Below, in pieces: positions 56,464-64,000 of a DNA stretch of 64,000 nt. The first letter of the stretch is position 1; every line of letters starts with the position of its first letter. The stretch is from Hyphomicrobiales bacterium (GTDB lineage Bacteria > Pseudomonadota > Alphaproteobacteria > Rhizobiales > Rhizobiaceae), in the NCBI GenBank assembly GCA_900465685.1, contig UEGR01000025.1:1-64000 (forward strand). The letters run 5' to 3'. The notes under the pieces were generated by a model. It was given only the letters and a program-made list of their open reading frames with translations. It did not search any database and was not told where the DNA came from. A program made the position numbers and the translations under genes.

Positions 56464-57841
56464 TCTCGACGCGGCTTTCGCCCGTCTGCGTCAGTCATGG
56501 CTGGAGCATCGCCCGCCCTATGAACAGCGCATCGATGATCTCAAGCGCCTGCGCGCTGGCCTGGCGGCCCGACTTGACGACATGGCGAAGGCGATCAGCG
56601 CCGATTTTGGAAACCGCTCCGCCCATGAAACCCTGCTTGGCGAAGCCAGCGTGGTCTTTGCCGAAATCGATGATGCGCTGCATCATCTCAAGCGCTGGAT
56701 GAAGCCGAAACGCCGCAAGGCGGGCTGGAAATTATGGCCAGCGAAAGCAGAGCTTCGCTTCGTGCCGCTGGGTGTCGTGGGCGTCATCGCGCCGTGGAAC
56801 TATCCGGTCAATCTGGCGCTCGCGCCGCTGGTGGCCGCCATTGCGGCAGGCAATCATGTCCTGATCAAACCGTCCGAACACACGCCGCAAACGGCGGCCT
56901 TTCTGCAAAAACTCATCAGCACGGTCTTTCCGGACAATCGTGTTGCCGTGGTGCAAGGCGATGCAGCGCTTTCGTCCCGCTTTGCCAGCCTGCCTTTCGA
57001 CCATCTGTTCTTTACCGGTTCCACCGCCGTCGGGCGCAAGATCATGGCAGCAGCAGCGGCCAATCTGACGCCCGTGACGCTGGAACTTGGCGGCAAGTCT
57101 CCCGCCATCGTCAGCGAAAACGCCAATCTGGTGCGGGCCGCACGCGCCATCGCAAACGGCAAGTTCTTCAATGCCGGGCAGACCTGCATCGCGCCGGATT
57201 ATATACTGATCCACCACAGCAAACGCGACGCGTTCATTGCCCTGCTGCGCGCGGAAATGCAGGCTCGTTTTGGCGGCGCGTCCGCAGATCCAGATCGCAC
57301 CACCATTATCAACGATGCGCAGTTGCAGCGGCTAACCGGCCTGCTGGCCGATGCGAAGGACAAGAGCGAAGGCATCGTCGAGCTGCTCGCGCCATCCGCC
57401 GAACCGCGCCTCATGACGCCGACGCTCATTCTTGAGCCGCAAGCGACCAGCGCCATCATGGCGGAAGAGATTTTCGGACCGCTACTGCCGATCATCAGCT
57501 ATCGCTCGACCGACGACGCCATTGCCCATGTTCTTGGCCATGATCGCCCGCTGGCGCTTTATTGTTTCAGCGAAAATACAGCCGAGATCGAGACGATCCT
57601 CGCCCATGTGGTTGCTGGCGGGGTCTGCATCAACGACACGCTCTATCATTTTGCCTGCACAAGCCTGCCCTTCGGCGGCGTCGGCGCGAGCGGCATGGGC
57701 CAGTATCACGGTTATGATGGGTTCCTGACCTTTTCCAAGGCCATGCCGATACTGACGAAATATGCGCCTGCCCCAAGCGACCTCATCAAGCCGCCCTATC
57801 GCGGCCTGACCGACAGGCTGGTTCGTTTCATTGCCCGCTGA
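56453..57841 (+). CDS. Coniferyl-aldehyde-dehydrogenase-like NAD(P)-dependent aldehyde dehydrogenase
   Basis: Enzyme of 462 residues of the class 3-like ALDH group. IAPWNYPVNLALAPLVAAIAAGN (cofactor/Asn), FTGSTAVGRKIM (Rossmann loop), TLELGGKSPAIV (catalytic Glu) and FFNAGQTCIAPDYILI (catalytic Cys) are all present. The end FLTFSKAMPILTKYAPAPSDLIKPPY resembles coniferyl aldehyde dehydrogenase. The ATG at 56453 has GGAGG upstream inside the lysoplasmalogenase gene. Lysoplasmalogenase releases fatty aldehydes, so oxidation of that product is a sensible joint role, by inference. Confidence 0.88.
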   Translation: MSDNLDAAFARLRQSWLEHRPPYEQRIDDLKRLRAGLAARLDDMAKAISADFGNRSAHETLLGEASVVFAEIDDALHHLKRWMKPKRRKAGWKLWPAKAELRFVPLGVVGVIAPWNYPVNLALAPLVAAIAAGNHVLIKPSEHTPQTAAFLQKLISTVFPDNRVAVVQGDAALSSRFASLPFDHLFFTGSTAVGRKIMAAAAANLTPVTLELGGKSPAIVSENANLVRAARAIANGKFFNAGQTCIAPDYILIHHSKRDAFIALLRAEMQARFGGASADPDRTTIINDAQLQRLTGLLADAKDKSEGIVELLAPSAEPRLMTPTLILEPQATSAIMAEEIFGPLLPIISYRSTDDAIAHVLGHDRPLALYCFSENTAEIETILAHVVAGGVCINDTLYHFACTSLPFGGVGASGMGQYHGYDGFLTFSKAMPILTKYAPAPSDLIKPPYRGLTDRLVRFIAR

Positions 57842-57956
57842 ACATCTGCCCTAAACACTCAATTGTGCGTAGCCGCTCTGTTCAAATTGCATAGCAAACT
57901 ATCTATATAGAAGAGTATAGATTTGAAATATTCATCTTGAACTGACGACCTTACGG

Positions 57957-58832
57957 GTGAAAAGGGTGCAGAAGAAAAAGGAAGCAAACCGGATATCGAA
58001 GTCGATCCTGACGGCGATCCGCAACAGGCCAGGTTTCAGGCCTCTCAACGCCAATATCACTGGCGGTGATATTGTTATTGCATCCTATAATGTTCACAAA
58101 TGCATCGGTATCGACAAGCAGTTCAATCCGCAGCGCACCGCAGATGTCATCAGCGAAATCGACGCGGATGTTATAGCGTTGCAGGAAGCCGACAAGCGTT
58201 TCGGTGAACGGTCGGGGCTTCTCGACCTTGGCCTGCTGGAACGCCGCCACGGCCTCATTCCCGTCCCCATCACCTCCACAATGCCCAAGGGGCATGGCTG
58301 GCATGGCAATGTGCTGCTGTTTCGCGAGGGCATTGTCCGCAATGTGCAACAGCTGAAATTGCCCGGCGTGGAACCACGCGGCGCGCTTGTCGCCGACCTG
58401 CAATTTCCGGCGGGACCGTTGCGCGTGATCGCCGCGCATCTGGGCCTTCTGAAACGCTCCCGCGAGCAGCAGGCGGAAAGCATCCTCACCGCCTTGCAGG
58501 AAGCCGACACGCTACCGACGCTGTTGATCGGCGATCTCAATGAATGGCGCATCGGCAAACGTTCCTCGCTCGCCGCGCTCATGCCGACCTTCAACCACGT
58601 TGCAACGGCGGTGCCGAGCTTTCCGTCACGTTTTCCGGTCTTCGCGCTCGACCGGGTGATGGGTGCACCGCATAATCTCGTGACCTCGGTGGAGGTTCAC
58701 AACACGCCGCTGGCGCGCATGGCATCCGACCATCTGCCGATCAAGGCGCATCTCGACCTGAAGACGGCGATAGAGCATTTCCAGCAAAAGTGTGAAACGG
58801 TTTTGCGTCTGGAAATGCGTGAAAATAAATAG
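57957..58832 (+). CDS. Endonuclease/exonuclease/phosphatase (EEP) family protein
   Basis: Protein of 291 residues. EEP motifs: IASYNVHKCIGID, DVIALQEADKRFG (metal Glu), IAAHLGLL, LLIGDLNEWR (Asp-Asn) and MASDHLPIKAHL (catalytic Asp-His). It may act on phospholipids, sugar phosphates or nucleic acid; the neighbouring cardiolipin synthase suggests lipids, and many genomes pair EEP proteins with PLD enzymes. Start is GTG at 57957 or 57966. The C-terminal 18 or so residues (EHFQQKCETVLRLEMREN) are encoded by a dispersed palindrome at 58775-58818, an addition to the normal fold. Confidence 0.85.
   Translation: MKRVQKKKEANRISKSILTAIRNRPGFRPLNANITGGDIVIASYNVHKCIGIDKQFNPQRTADVISEIDADVIALQEADKRFGERSGLLDLGLLERRHGLIPVPITSTMPKGHGWHGNVLLFREGIVRNVQQLKLPGVEPRGALVADLQFPAGPLRVIAAHLGLLKRSREQQAESILTALQEADTLPTLLIGDLNEWRIGKRSSLAALMPTFNHVATAVPSFPSRFPVFALDRVMGAPHNLVTSVEVHNTPLARMASDHLPIKAHLDLKTAIEHFQQKCETVLRLEMRENK
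58775..58818. repeat. Dispersed palindrome inside a coding sequence
   Basis: GCATTTCCAG (58775-58784) and CTGGAAATGC (58809-58818) around AAAAGTGTGAAACGGTTTT. It lies within the 3' end of the EEP gene and is translated. Confidence 0.85.
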
Positions 58833-58879
58833 ACCTGTTGCACAATCTCAATCCGGAGATACCCGCAAGCAGAACCGGC

Positions 58880-60337
58880 TCATAGATAGGGCGAACCCAG
58901 CCAGATGATCCGGTCGATCAGGCGCACCAGAAACGGGCGATTCTTGAGACGGGTCAGATTGACCTGTCGGCTTTCCTCGATGACCTTGCCGATCCGTTCT
59001 TCCACCTGACGCGCCACATCGCGATCCAGAATTTCCAGATCGATCTCGAAATTGAGCCGCAACGAGCGCGGATCGATGTTCGAGGAGCCGACATAGGACC
59101 AGGTGCCGTCAATCGTCATCAGCTTGGAATGGTTGAACGCGCCGCCCGCACGCCAGATGCGGCAGCCATCCTTCAAAAGCTGGTCGAACTGGGCGCGCAT
59201 CGCTCGATCGACAAGCTTGAGATTATTGACCCCCGGCACGACAATATCCACCGACACGCCGCGCCGCGCCGCCGTGACCAGCGCGCTGATCAGTTCCCGA
59301 TCCGGCAACAGATAGGGCGACATGATGAGGATATGCTGCTCGGCTATCGAGAAAGCGCCCATCATCATGCGATGGTTGGTTTCGACATTCTTGTCGGGGC
59401 CGGAGCCAACCACGCGCACCAGCGTACCTGTACCCGGCGGGTTTTCCGGCGCGGCAATGCGCCATGCGTCACCGGTCAGCAATTCACCCGTTGCAAACCG
59501 CCAGTCCTCGGAAGCGATGTGGAAGAGATCGGCAATGGCCGGTCCTTCCAGCCGGAAATGCGTATCGATTGCCACCGCATCGCCAGCAATCGCCCGCACG
59601 AAACCGGCGCGGATATTCATGCCGCCGGTAAAGCCGTATCGCCCGTCCACGACAAGGATTTTGCGGTGGGTGCGCAGATTGGCATAAGGCAGGCGCAGAC
59701 CGATGATGATGTTGCCGTTGAAGACATCGACCGTCACACCATTTTCCTTGAGCAGGCTCACAATGCTCGGGATGGAGTAACGCGCGCCGACCGCATCGAT
59801 CAGCACCCGCACTTCCACGCCCCGCTTGACGGCAGCGCCCAGCGCTTCGGCAAACTGGATGCCGATGGCGTCGCGGTCGAAAATATAGGTTTCCAGCAAG
59901 ATGCTGCGCTCGGCCTTGCCAATGGCTTCCAGCATGGCGGCATAGGCATCATCACCAGTTTCCAGCATTTCGATGCGATTGCCACTGGTGAAATCATAAA
60001 GGCTGACGGCATCGCCCAGAATTTTCATGGCGCCGAACTGTCGCCCGAACGCGGCGCGCACAAGATCGTTGGTCGTGTCGAAATGCGAGAGGTGATAAAG
60101 CGCGATATGCCCTTGCGCGCGCTGCTGGGTGAGTGTCGAGCGCCTGATCCGATTGACGCCCGCAATGGCATAGACGACCGCCCCCACGATGGGCGACAGC
60201 ACGATCACGCCAACCCAGCCAAGTGCGGTGCGTACTTCGTCCTTGGTCATGGTCGCATGAATAGCCGCTATCGTGCCCAGCACAATCGACAGGACAGCCA
60301 GAATATGCGGCCAATAATGGGAAACCAGATCGAACAT
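58880..60337 (-). CDS. Cardiolipin synthase / phospholipase D-like protein
   Basis: Inner-membrane enzyme of about 485 residues. Two N-terminal helices (HILAVLSIVLGTIAAIHATMT, ALGWVGVIVLSPIVGAVVYAIAG) precede two PLD domains with HKD motifs: THRKILVVDGRYGFTGGMNI near residue 220 and HSKLMTIDGTWSYVGSSNID near residue 400. This matches bacterial Cls, which joins two phosphatidylglycerol molecules. The ATG at 60337 (MFDLVSHYWPHIL) gives the standard length; a reading from 60484 adds a hydrophobic segment without support. It converges with the EEP gene. Confidence 0.9.
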   Translation of the reverse strand: MFDLVSHYWPHILAVLSIVLGTIAAIHATMTKDEVRTALGWVGVIVLSPIVGAVVYAIAGVNRIRRSTLTQQRAQGHIALYHLSHFDTTNDLVRAAFGRQFGAMKILGDAVSLYDFTSGNRIEMLETGDDAYAAMLEAIGKAERSILLETYIFDRDAIGIQFAEALGAAVKRGVEVRVLIDAVGARYSIPSIVSLLKENGVTVDVFNGNIIIGLRLPYANLRTHRKILVVDGRYGFTGGMNIRAGFVRAIAGDAVAIDTHFRLEGPAIADLFHIASEDWRFATGELLTGDAWRIAAPENPPGTGTLVRVVGSGPDKNVETNHRMMMGAFSIAEQHILIMSPYLLPDRELISALVTAARRGVSVDIVVPGVNNLKLVDRAMRAQFDQLLKDGCRIWRAGGAFNHSKLMTIDGTWSYVGSSNIDPRSLRLNFEIDLEILDRDVARQVEERIGKVIEESRQVNLTRLKNRPFLVRLIDRIIWLGSPYL

Positions 60338-60675
60338 CGAACAGACTTTTCCAACAACAATTGAGTACCGGGAAACCGGCAGTGCCCCCGCGTCAAGTTC
60401 CTGAAATATGTAGCCGATAGAGATTAAAACAGGTGTAACGGCAAAGAGATAGAGCCAAACGGGCCAAAAAAGTGCAACCGCCACGAATTAGTTTATGCGC
60501 AAAAACAAAGAGATATGGTCGCCTGCGCCTGAAACAGGCGTGGTTTCATGCGCCCAACAGGCTGGTCTGACCGGCACGCGCTGCCAATGCTGGTCAAACG
60601 CTCTGCATGCCTTATATTGTTGCGTGGGTTACGAAAATTGGGTCACGACAATTCGAGGGACAAGAGGGTTATTCG

Positions 60676-61239
60676 ATGGCAACGACGAACAAAGATTTCG
60701 ACAATCCGGTGTTACCGACAGAGCTGACATCCAAGTGGGGCTGGTTCGTTGCGCTCGGCGTGGCGCTTCTCATTCTGGGCGGCATCGCCTTCGGTAATCT
60801 GGTGCTGGCCACGGTCGTTTCGGTCTACTATGTCGGCATGATGATGCTGATCGCCGGCGTGATCGAAATCATCCATGCTTTCGGCGTGAAGACCTGGGGC
60901 CGGTTTTTCTTCTGGCTCTTGAGCGGCCTGCTTTATGCGGCAGCGGGTGTCATCACCTTCATCAACCCCATATTGGCGGCAGGCATTCTGACATTCCTGC
61001 TGGCGGCAGCCCTTCTCGGCTCCGGCCTTTTCCGCGTCTGGATGGGCTTCAAGTCGAAACCGGCATCCGGCTGGGGCTGGATCGTGGCCGGTGGTGTCAT
61101 CACAGCGCTGCTCGGCCTTATCATCGCCATTCAATGGCCGGTCAACAGCCTGTTCATCCTCGGCCTTTTCCTGGCTATCGATCTGATTTTCCAGGGCTGG
61201 ACTTACATCGCCTTCGGTCTTGGCATCAAAAGCCGGTAA
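60676..61239 (+). CDS. HdeD-family membrane protein (DUF308)
   Basis: Protein of 187 residues with six helices and little else; repeated pairs of short helices (GWFVALGVALLILGGIAFGNL, SVYYVGMMMLIAGVIEIIHAF, FFFWLLSGLLYAAAGVITFINP, and so on) are the DUF308/HdeD pattern. E. coli HdeD is an acid-resistance membrane protein; the same role is not shown here. GAGGG precedes the ATG at 60676. A terminator follows. Confidence 0.85.
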   Translation: MATTNKDFDNPVLPTELTSKWGWFVALGVALLILGGIAFGNLVLATVVSVYYVGMMMLIAGVIEIIHAFGVKTWGRFFFWLLSGLLYAAAGVITFINPILAAGILTFLLAAALLGSGLFRVWMGFKSKPASGWGWIVAGGVITALLGLIIAIQWPVNSLFILGLFLAIDLIFQGWTYIAFGLGIKSR

Positions 61240-61257
61240 AATCCTGATCATTTCTAT

Positions 61258-61286
61258 AAAAGCGGCGTGTTCAGTGCCGCTTTTTC
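61258..61286. terminator. Rho-independent terminator after the HdeD-like gene
   Basis: AAAAGCGGC (61258-61266), nine-base loop, GCCGCTTTT (61276-61284), with one more T at 61285. Confidence 0.8.
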
Positions 61287-61409
61287 AATTCTAGCCCTAT
61301 GCGGGACACGGCGCTTGTTGAGATTCTGCCCAATGACTGCTAGATGCAGCGCAACATCTTTGCGGCGCATATTTGCGCGGTCCAACATTTCGCCATCACG
61401 AGTTTCTTC

Positions 61410-62987
61410 ATGCCTGCTGACAATCCCGTTTCCAAGCGCCGCACATTCGCGATTATCGCGCACCCGGACGCCGGTAAGACCACGCTGACCGAAAAGCTGC
61501 TGCTGTTTGGCGGCGCCATCCAGCTTGCCGGTGAAGTGAAGGCCAAGAAGGATCGCATTCAGACCCGTTCGGACTGGATGAACATCGAACGCGACCGCGG
61601 TATCTCGGTCGTGACCTCGGTGATGACCTTCGAATACAAGGACTGCATCTTCAACCTGCTCGATACGCCGGGCCACGAAGACTTCGCAGACGACACCTAC
61701 CGCACGCTGACCGCAGTCGACAGCGCCGTCATGGTCATCGACGCCGCAAAGGGTATCGAGCCACGCACGCTGAAGCTGTTCGAAGTCTGCCGCATGCGCG
61801 ACATTCCAATCGTCACCTTCGTCAACAAGATGGACCGCGAAGCGCGCGATCCGCTCGAAATCCTCGACGAAATCGAAGAAAAGCTGGCGCTCGATACGGC
61901 CCCTATCACCTGGCCTATCGGCTCCGGCAAGAGCTTTGCAGGCACGTTCGACCTGCATAACAATACAATGCGCCGTCAGGACAATGAAGAGCAGCCGACC
62001 AAGGTCAGCGGCCCGGAAGAAGCCGCCGCATTGCTGCCTGAAAACGAGCGTGAAGCCTGGCTGGAAAATACGGAACTGGCGCGCGGCGTCTGCCGTCCGT
62101 TTGACCTTGCTTCCTTCCGCGAAGGCCATATGACGCCGGTCTATTTCGGTTCGGCGCTGAAGAATTACGGCGTGCGCGACCTGATCGAAGCCTTCTGCGA
62201 TTTCGGCCCCTCGCCGCGCGACCAGCAGGCCGACACACGCATGGTCGGTTCAACCGAAGACAAGATGACCGGCTTCGTGTTCAAGATTCAGGCCAATATG
62301 GACCCGAACCACCGCGACCGCATCGCCTTCCTGCGCGTTTGCTCGGGCAAGCTGTCACGCGGCATGAAAGCCAAGCTGGTGCGCACCGGCAAACCGATGA
62401 GCCTGTCTGCGCCGCAATTCTTCTTTGCGCGTTCACGCCAGATCGCCGACGAAGCCTTTGCTGGCGACGTGGTCGGCATCCCGAACCACGGCACGCTGCG
62501 CATCGGCGACACGCTGACCGAGGGCGAGGATATCCTGTTCCGTGGCGTGCCGAACTTCGCGCCGGAAATTCTGCGCCGCGTGCGTCTTGACGATGCAATG
62601 AAGGCCAAGAAGCTGCGCGAAGCGCTGCAACAGATGGCCGAAGAAGGCGTCGTGCAGCTGTTTGTGCCCGATGATGGTTCTCCGGCTATTGTCGGTGTCG
62701 TTGGTGCGCTCCAGATCGACGTTCTGACCGAGCGTCTGAAAGTGGAATATTCGCTGCCGGTCGGCTTTGAAATGTCGCGCTTCTCGGTCTGCCGGTGGAT
62801 TACGGCAGATGATCCGGCTGAACTCGACCGCTTCATCGCATCTCATCGCGCTGACATTGCGCATGACCTCGACAATGATCCGGTGTTCCTGGCGCAAAAC
62901 GGCTTTTCGCTCAATTACGAAGCCGAGCGCTGGAAGAACATCCGCTTTGCAACCATCAAGGACTATCAGGTCCGCGACAAGGCATGA
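61410..62987 (+). CDS. prfC: Peptide chain release factor 3
   Basis: Translational GTPase of about 525 residues that removes RF1/RF2 from the ribosome. G1 AIIAHPDAGKTTLTEKLL, switch I RDRGISVVTSVMTFEY, G3 LLDTPGHEDFADDTYRTL, G4 FVNKMDREARDP. Domain III ends MSRFSVCRWITADDP and NDPVFLAQNGFSLNYEAERW. Length equals that of E. coli RF3 (529). ATG at 61410 chosen by homology; the ribosome site is weak and a longer start at 61344 is unlikely. The next gene starts 14 bases after it. Confidence 0.96.
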   Translation: MPADNPVSKRRTFAIIAHPDAGKTTLTEKLLLFGGAIQLAGEVKAKKDRIQTRSDWMNIERDRGISVVTSVMTFEYKDCIFNLLDTPGHEDFADDTYRTLTAVDSAVMVIDAAKGIEPRTLKLFEVCRMRDIPIVTFVNKMDREARDPLEILDEIEEKLALDTAPITWPIGSGKSFAGTFDLHNNTMRRQDNEEQPTKVSGPEEAAALLPENEREAWLENTELARGVCRPFDLASFREGHMTPVYFGSALKNYGVRDLIEAFCDFGPSPRDQQADTRMVGSTEDKMTGFVFKIQANMDPNHRDRIAFLRVCSGKLSRGMKAKLVRTGKPMSLSAPQFFFARSRQIADEAFAGDVVGIPNHGTLRIGDTLTEGEDILFRGVPNFAPEILRRVRLDDAMKAKKLREALQQMAEEGVVQLFVPDDGSPAIVGVVGALQIDVLTERLKVEYSLPVGFEMSRFSVCRWITADDPAELDRFIASHRADIAHDLDNDPVFLAQNGFSLNYEAERWKNIRFATIKDYQVRDKA

Positions 62988-63001
62988 TGCGGTAAGGTGC
63001 T

Positions 63002-63802
63002 ATGACCGATCCTGTTCTGGCTGCTCTAAACCTGCCCGATGCACTGCTGCATCGGCTTGCCGGTTATAGCAGCCAGCAGGACGAGCTTGGCCGTTCGACT
63101 GCCAATGTTCTGCTGCTCGATCATGATGCGCACGAACCGCTTGTTCTGAAAATCGAACCGGCAAGCACGGTCAGCGAACTGGCCGATGAGCGCGCCCGGC
63201 TTGAATGGCTTTCCGCACAGGGTCTGCCCTGCCCCAGGGTTGTCGCTTTTGAGACGATGGCCGACCGCCATTTTCTCCTGATGACGCGCCTTGCCGGGTC
63301 CGACCTCGCGTCATCTGTCGGCACTCTTACGCCTGACCGGATCGTCGCCATTCTCGCCACAGCCTTGAAGGCGCTGCACAGCGTCGACCCCACGGCCTGC
63401 CCTTTCGACCACCGGCTGGCGCACCGCATTGAACATGCCCGCAAGCGCGTGGAAGCAGGTGCGGTCGATGAAGATGATTTCGATGATGAGCGCGAAGGCC
63501 GCAGCGCCGAAGATTTGTTCTCCGAACTATGCCGCCTGAAACCGTCGCGGGAAGATGTTGTCGTTACCCATGGCGATGCCTGCCTGCCAAATTTCATGGC
63601 AAGCGACGGCACTTTCACCGGCTTTATCGACTGCGGCAGGCTCGGCCTTGCAGACCGCCATCAGGATCTGGGACTCGCCTGCTGGAGCATCCGCTACAAT
63701 CTCGGCGACGAGTGGGTTAAACCTTTCCTCGACCTCTATGGCGCAACGGCCATCGACGACGCCAAGATCACCTATTACCGCCTGCTGGACGAGTTCTTCT
63801 AA
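63002..63802 (+). CDS. APH(3')-II-like aminoglycoside O-phosphotransferase
   Basis: Kinase of 266 residues very like the neomycin phosphotransferase NptII (264). The catalytic loop is [13 protein letters not shown]; the Mg-binding segment is [19 protein letters not shown]; the C-terminus [10 protein letters not shown] to YYRLLDEFF matches almost exactly in type. It should phosphorylate the 3'-OH of kanamycin-class drugs or a natural analogue. TAAGGTGCT precedes the ATG. There is no transposon around it; it lies 14 bases behind prfC and looks like a resident chromosomal gene. Confidence 0.88.
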   Translation: MTDPVLAALNLPDALLHRLAGYSSQQDELGRSTANVLLLDHDAHEPLVLKIEPASTVSELADERARLEWLSAQGLPCPRVVAFETMADRHFLLMTRLAGSDLASSVGTLTPDRIVAILATALKALHSVDPTACPFDHRLAHRIEHARKRVEAGAVDEDDFDDEREGRSAEDLFSELCRLKPSREDVVVTHGDACLPNFMASDGTFTGFIDCGRLGLADRHQDLGLACWSIRYNLGDEWVKPFLDLYGATAIDDAKITYYRLLDEFF

Positions 63803-63824
63803 ATCTCCCCGCAGCCAATGCGTC

Positions 63825-64000
63825 AGCGCTTCGCGTCGATCAGCCGTTCAGCAATTTTCGCAGCCAGTTTTTCGGCGACTTCGCCTTTGCTCATTTCCGG
63901 CCATTCCTCAATGCCGGAGCGGCTTAAAATCCGCACGCGGTTGTGGTCGCCGCCCATGACGCTGCTGCCATCCGCGCCATAGGAAACATCGTTGGCGACG
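63825..64000 (-). CDS. coaBC: CoaBC (phosphopantothenoylcysteine synthetase/decarboxylase), C-terminal part
   Basis: The gene enters from beyond the window's right edge; only its last 58 residues are present. They read VANDVSYGADGSSVMGGDHN, RVRILSRSGIEEWPEMSKGE and VAEKLAAKIAERLIDAKR, then TGA at 63825. This is the end of the CoaB domain (ANDVS and WP-x-MSK-x-EVA are typical), which makes phosphopantothenoylcysteine in coenzyme A synthesis. It converges with the APH gene. Confidence 0.85.

Overview
The window is a high-GC alphaproteobacterial chromosome segment, most likely from Brucellaceae (Brucella or the Ochrobactrum branch). The grounds are the housekeeping order rpmH-rnpA-yidC-engB-argB, the succinylase lysine genes dapD, dapE and dapB, and two repeat types known from Brucella: degenerate octamers matching the HOOF-Print unit AGGGCAGT, and about 100-bp palindromes that resemble Bru-RS elements. 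The assignment is by recognition; no search was run.

Layout. 1-11 kb: a 2-hydroxyacid dehydrogenase behind a LacI regulator, a MarR regulator, a creatininase-family hydrolase, a probably Zur-controlled COG0523 zinc GTPase with a WD40 partner, an exported alpha/beta hydrolase, the periplasmic methionine sulfoxide repair pair msrPQ, a DUF4105 membrane protein, RidA and a SnoaL-like protein. 11-18 kb: rpmH-rnpA-yidC-engB, then argB with a HAD phosphatase and a DUF817 membrane protein. 18-23 kb: two HAF-repeat autotransporter paralogues, the second broken by an internal deletion and frameshift in its beta-barrel. 23-30 kb: a LOG-family protein, dapD, two small exported paralogues, a transglutaminase-like cysteine peptidase, dapE, and an AT-rich orphan gene with a frameshift. 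30-37 kb: def-fmt-truA, rmuC, small accessory genes, lepA. 37-50 kb: an NDUFA9-like protein, uppP, GST-queG-epimerase, a Bcr/CflA exporter, mepA, mgsA, glk, an MsbA-like ABC exporter overlapping dapB, gpmA, tRNA-Leu(CAG) and bluB. 50-54 kb: a repeat-rich stretch with four Bru-RS-like palindromes, and a membrane alpha/beta-hydrolase. 54-64 kb: a phytase-type esterase-like protein, lysoplasmalogenase and coniferyl-aldehyde-dehydrogenase-like pair, an EEP phosphohydrolase, cardiolipin synthase, an HdeD-like protein, prfC, a chromosomal APH(3')-II-like kinase, and the 3' end of coaBC.

Most of the window is ordinary core genome. Translation and its quality control (rpmH, rnpA, def, fmt, truA, queG, lepA, prfC), envelope assembly (yidC, uppP, mepA, cls, the ABC exporter) and lysine/diaminopimelate and arginine synthesis dominate. 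The unusual material is the autotransporter pair, the frameshifted AT-rich orphan, and a dense set of dispersed palindromes that sit on stop codons and in one case encode a protein C-terminus. No CRISPR array, prophage, integrase or insertion sequence was seen.
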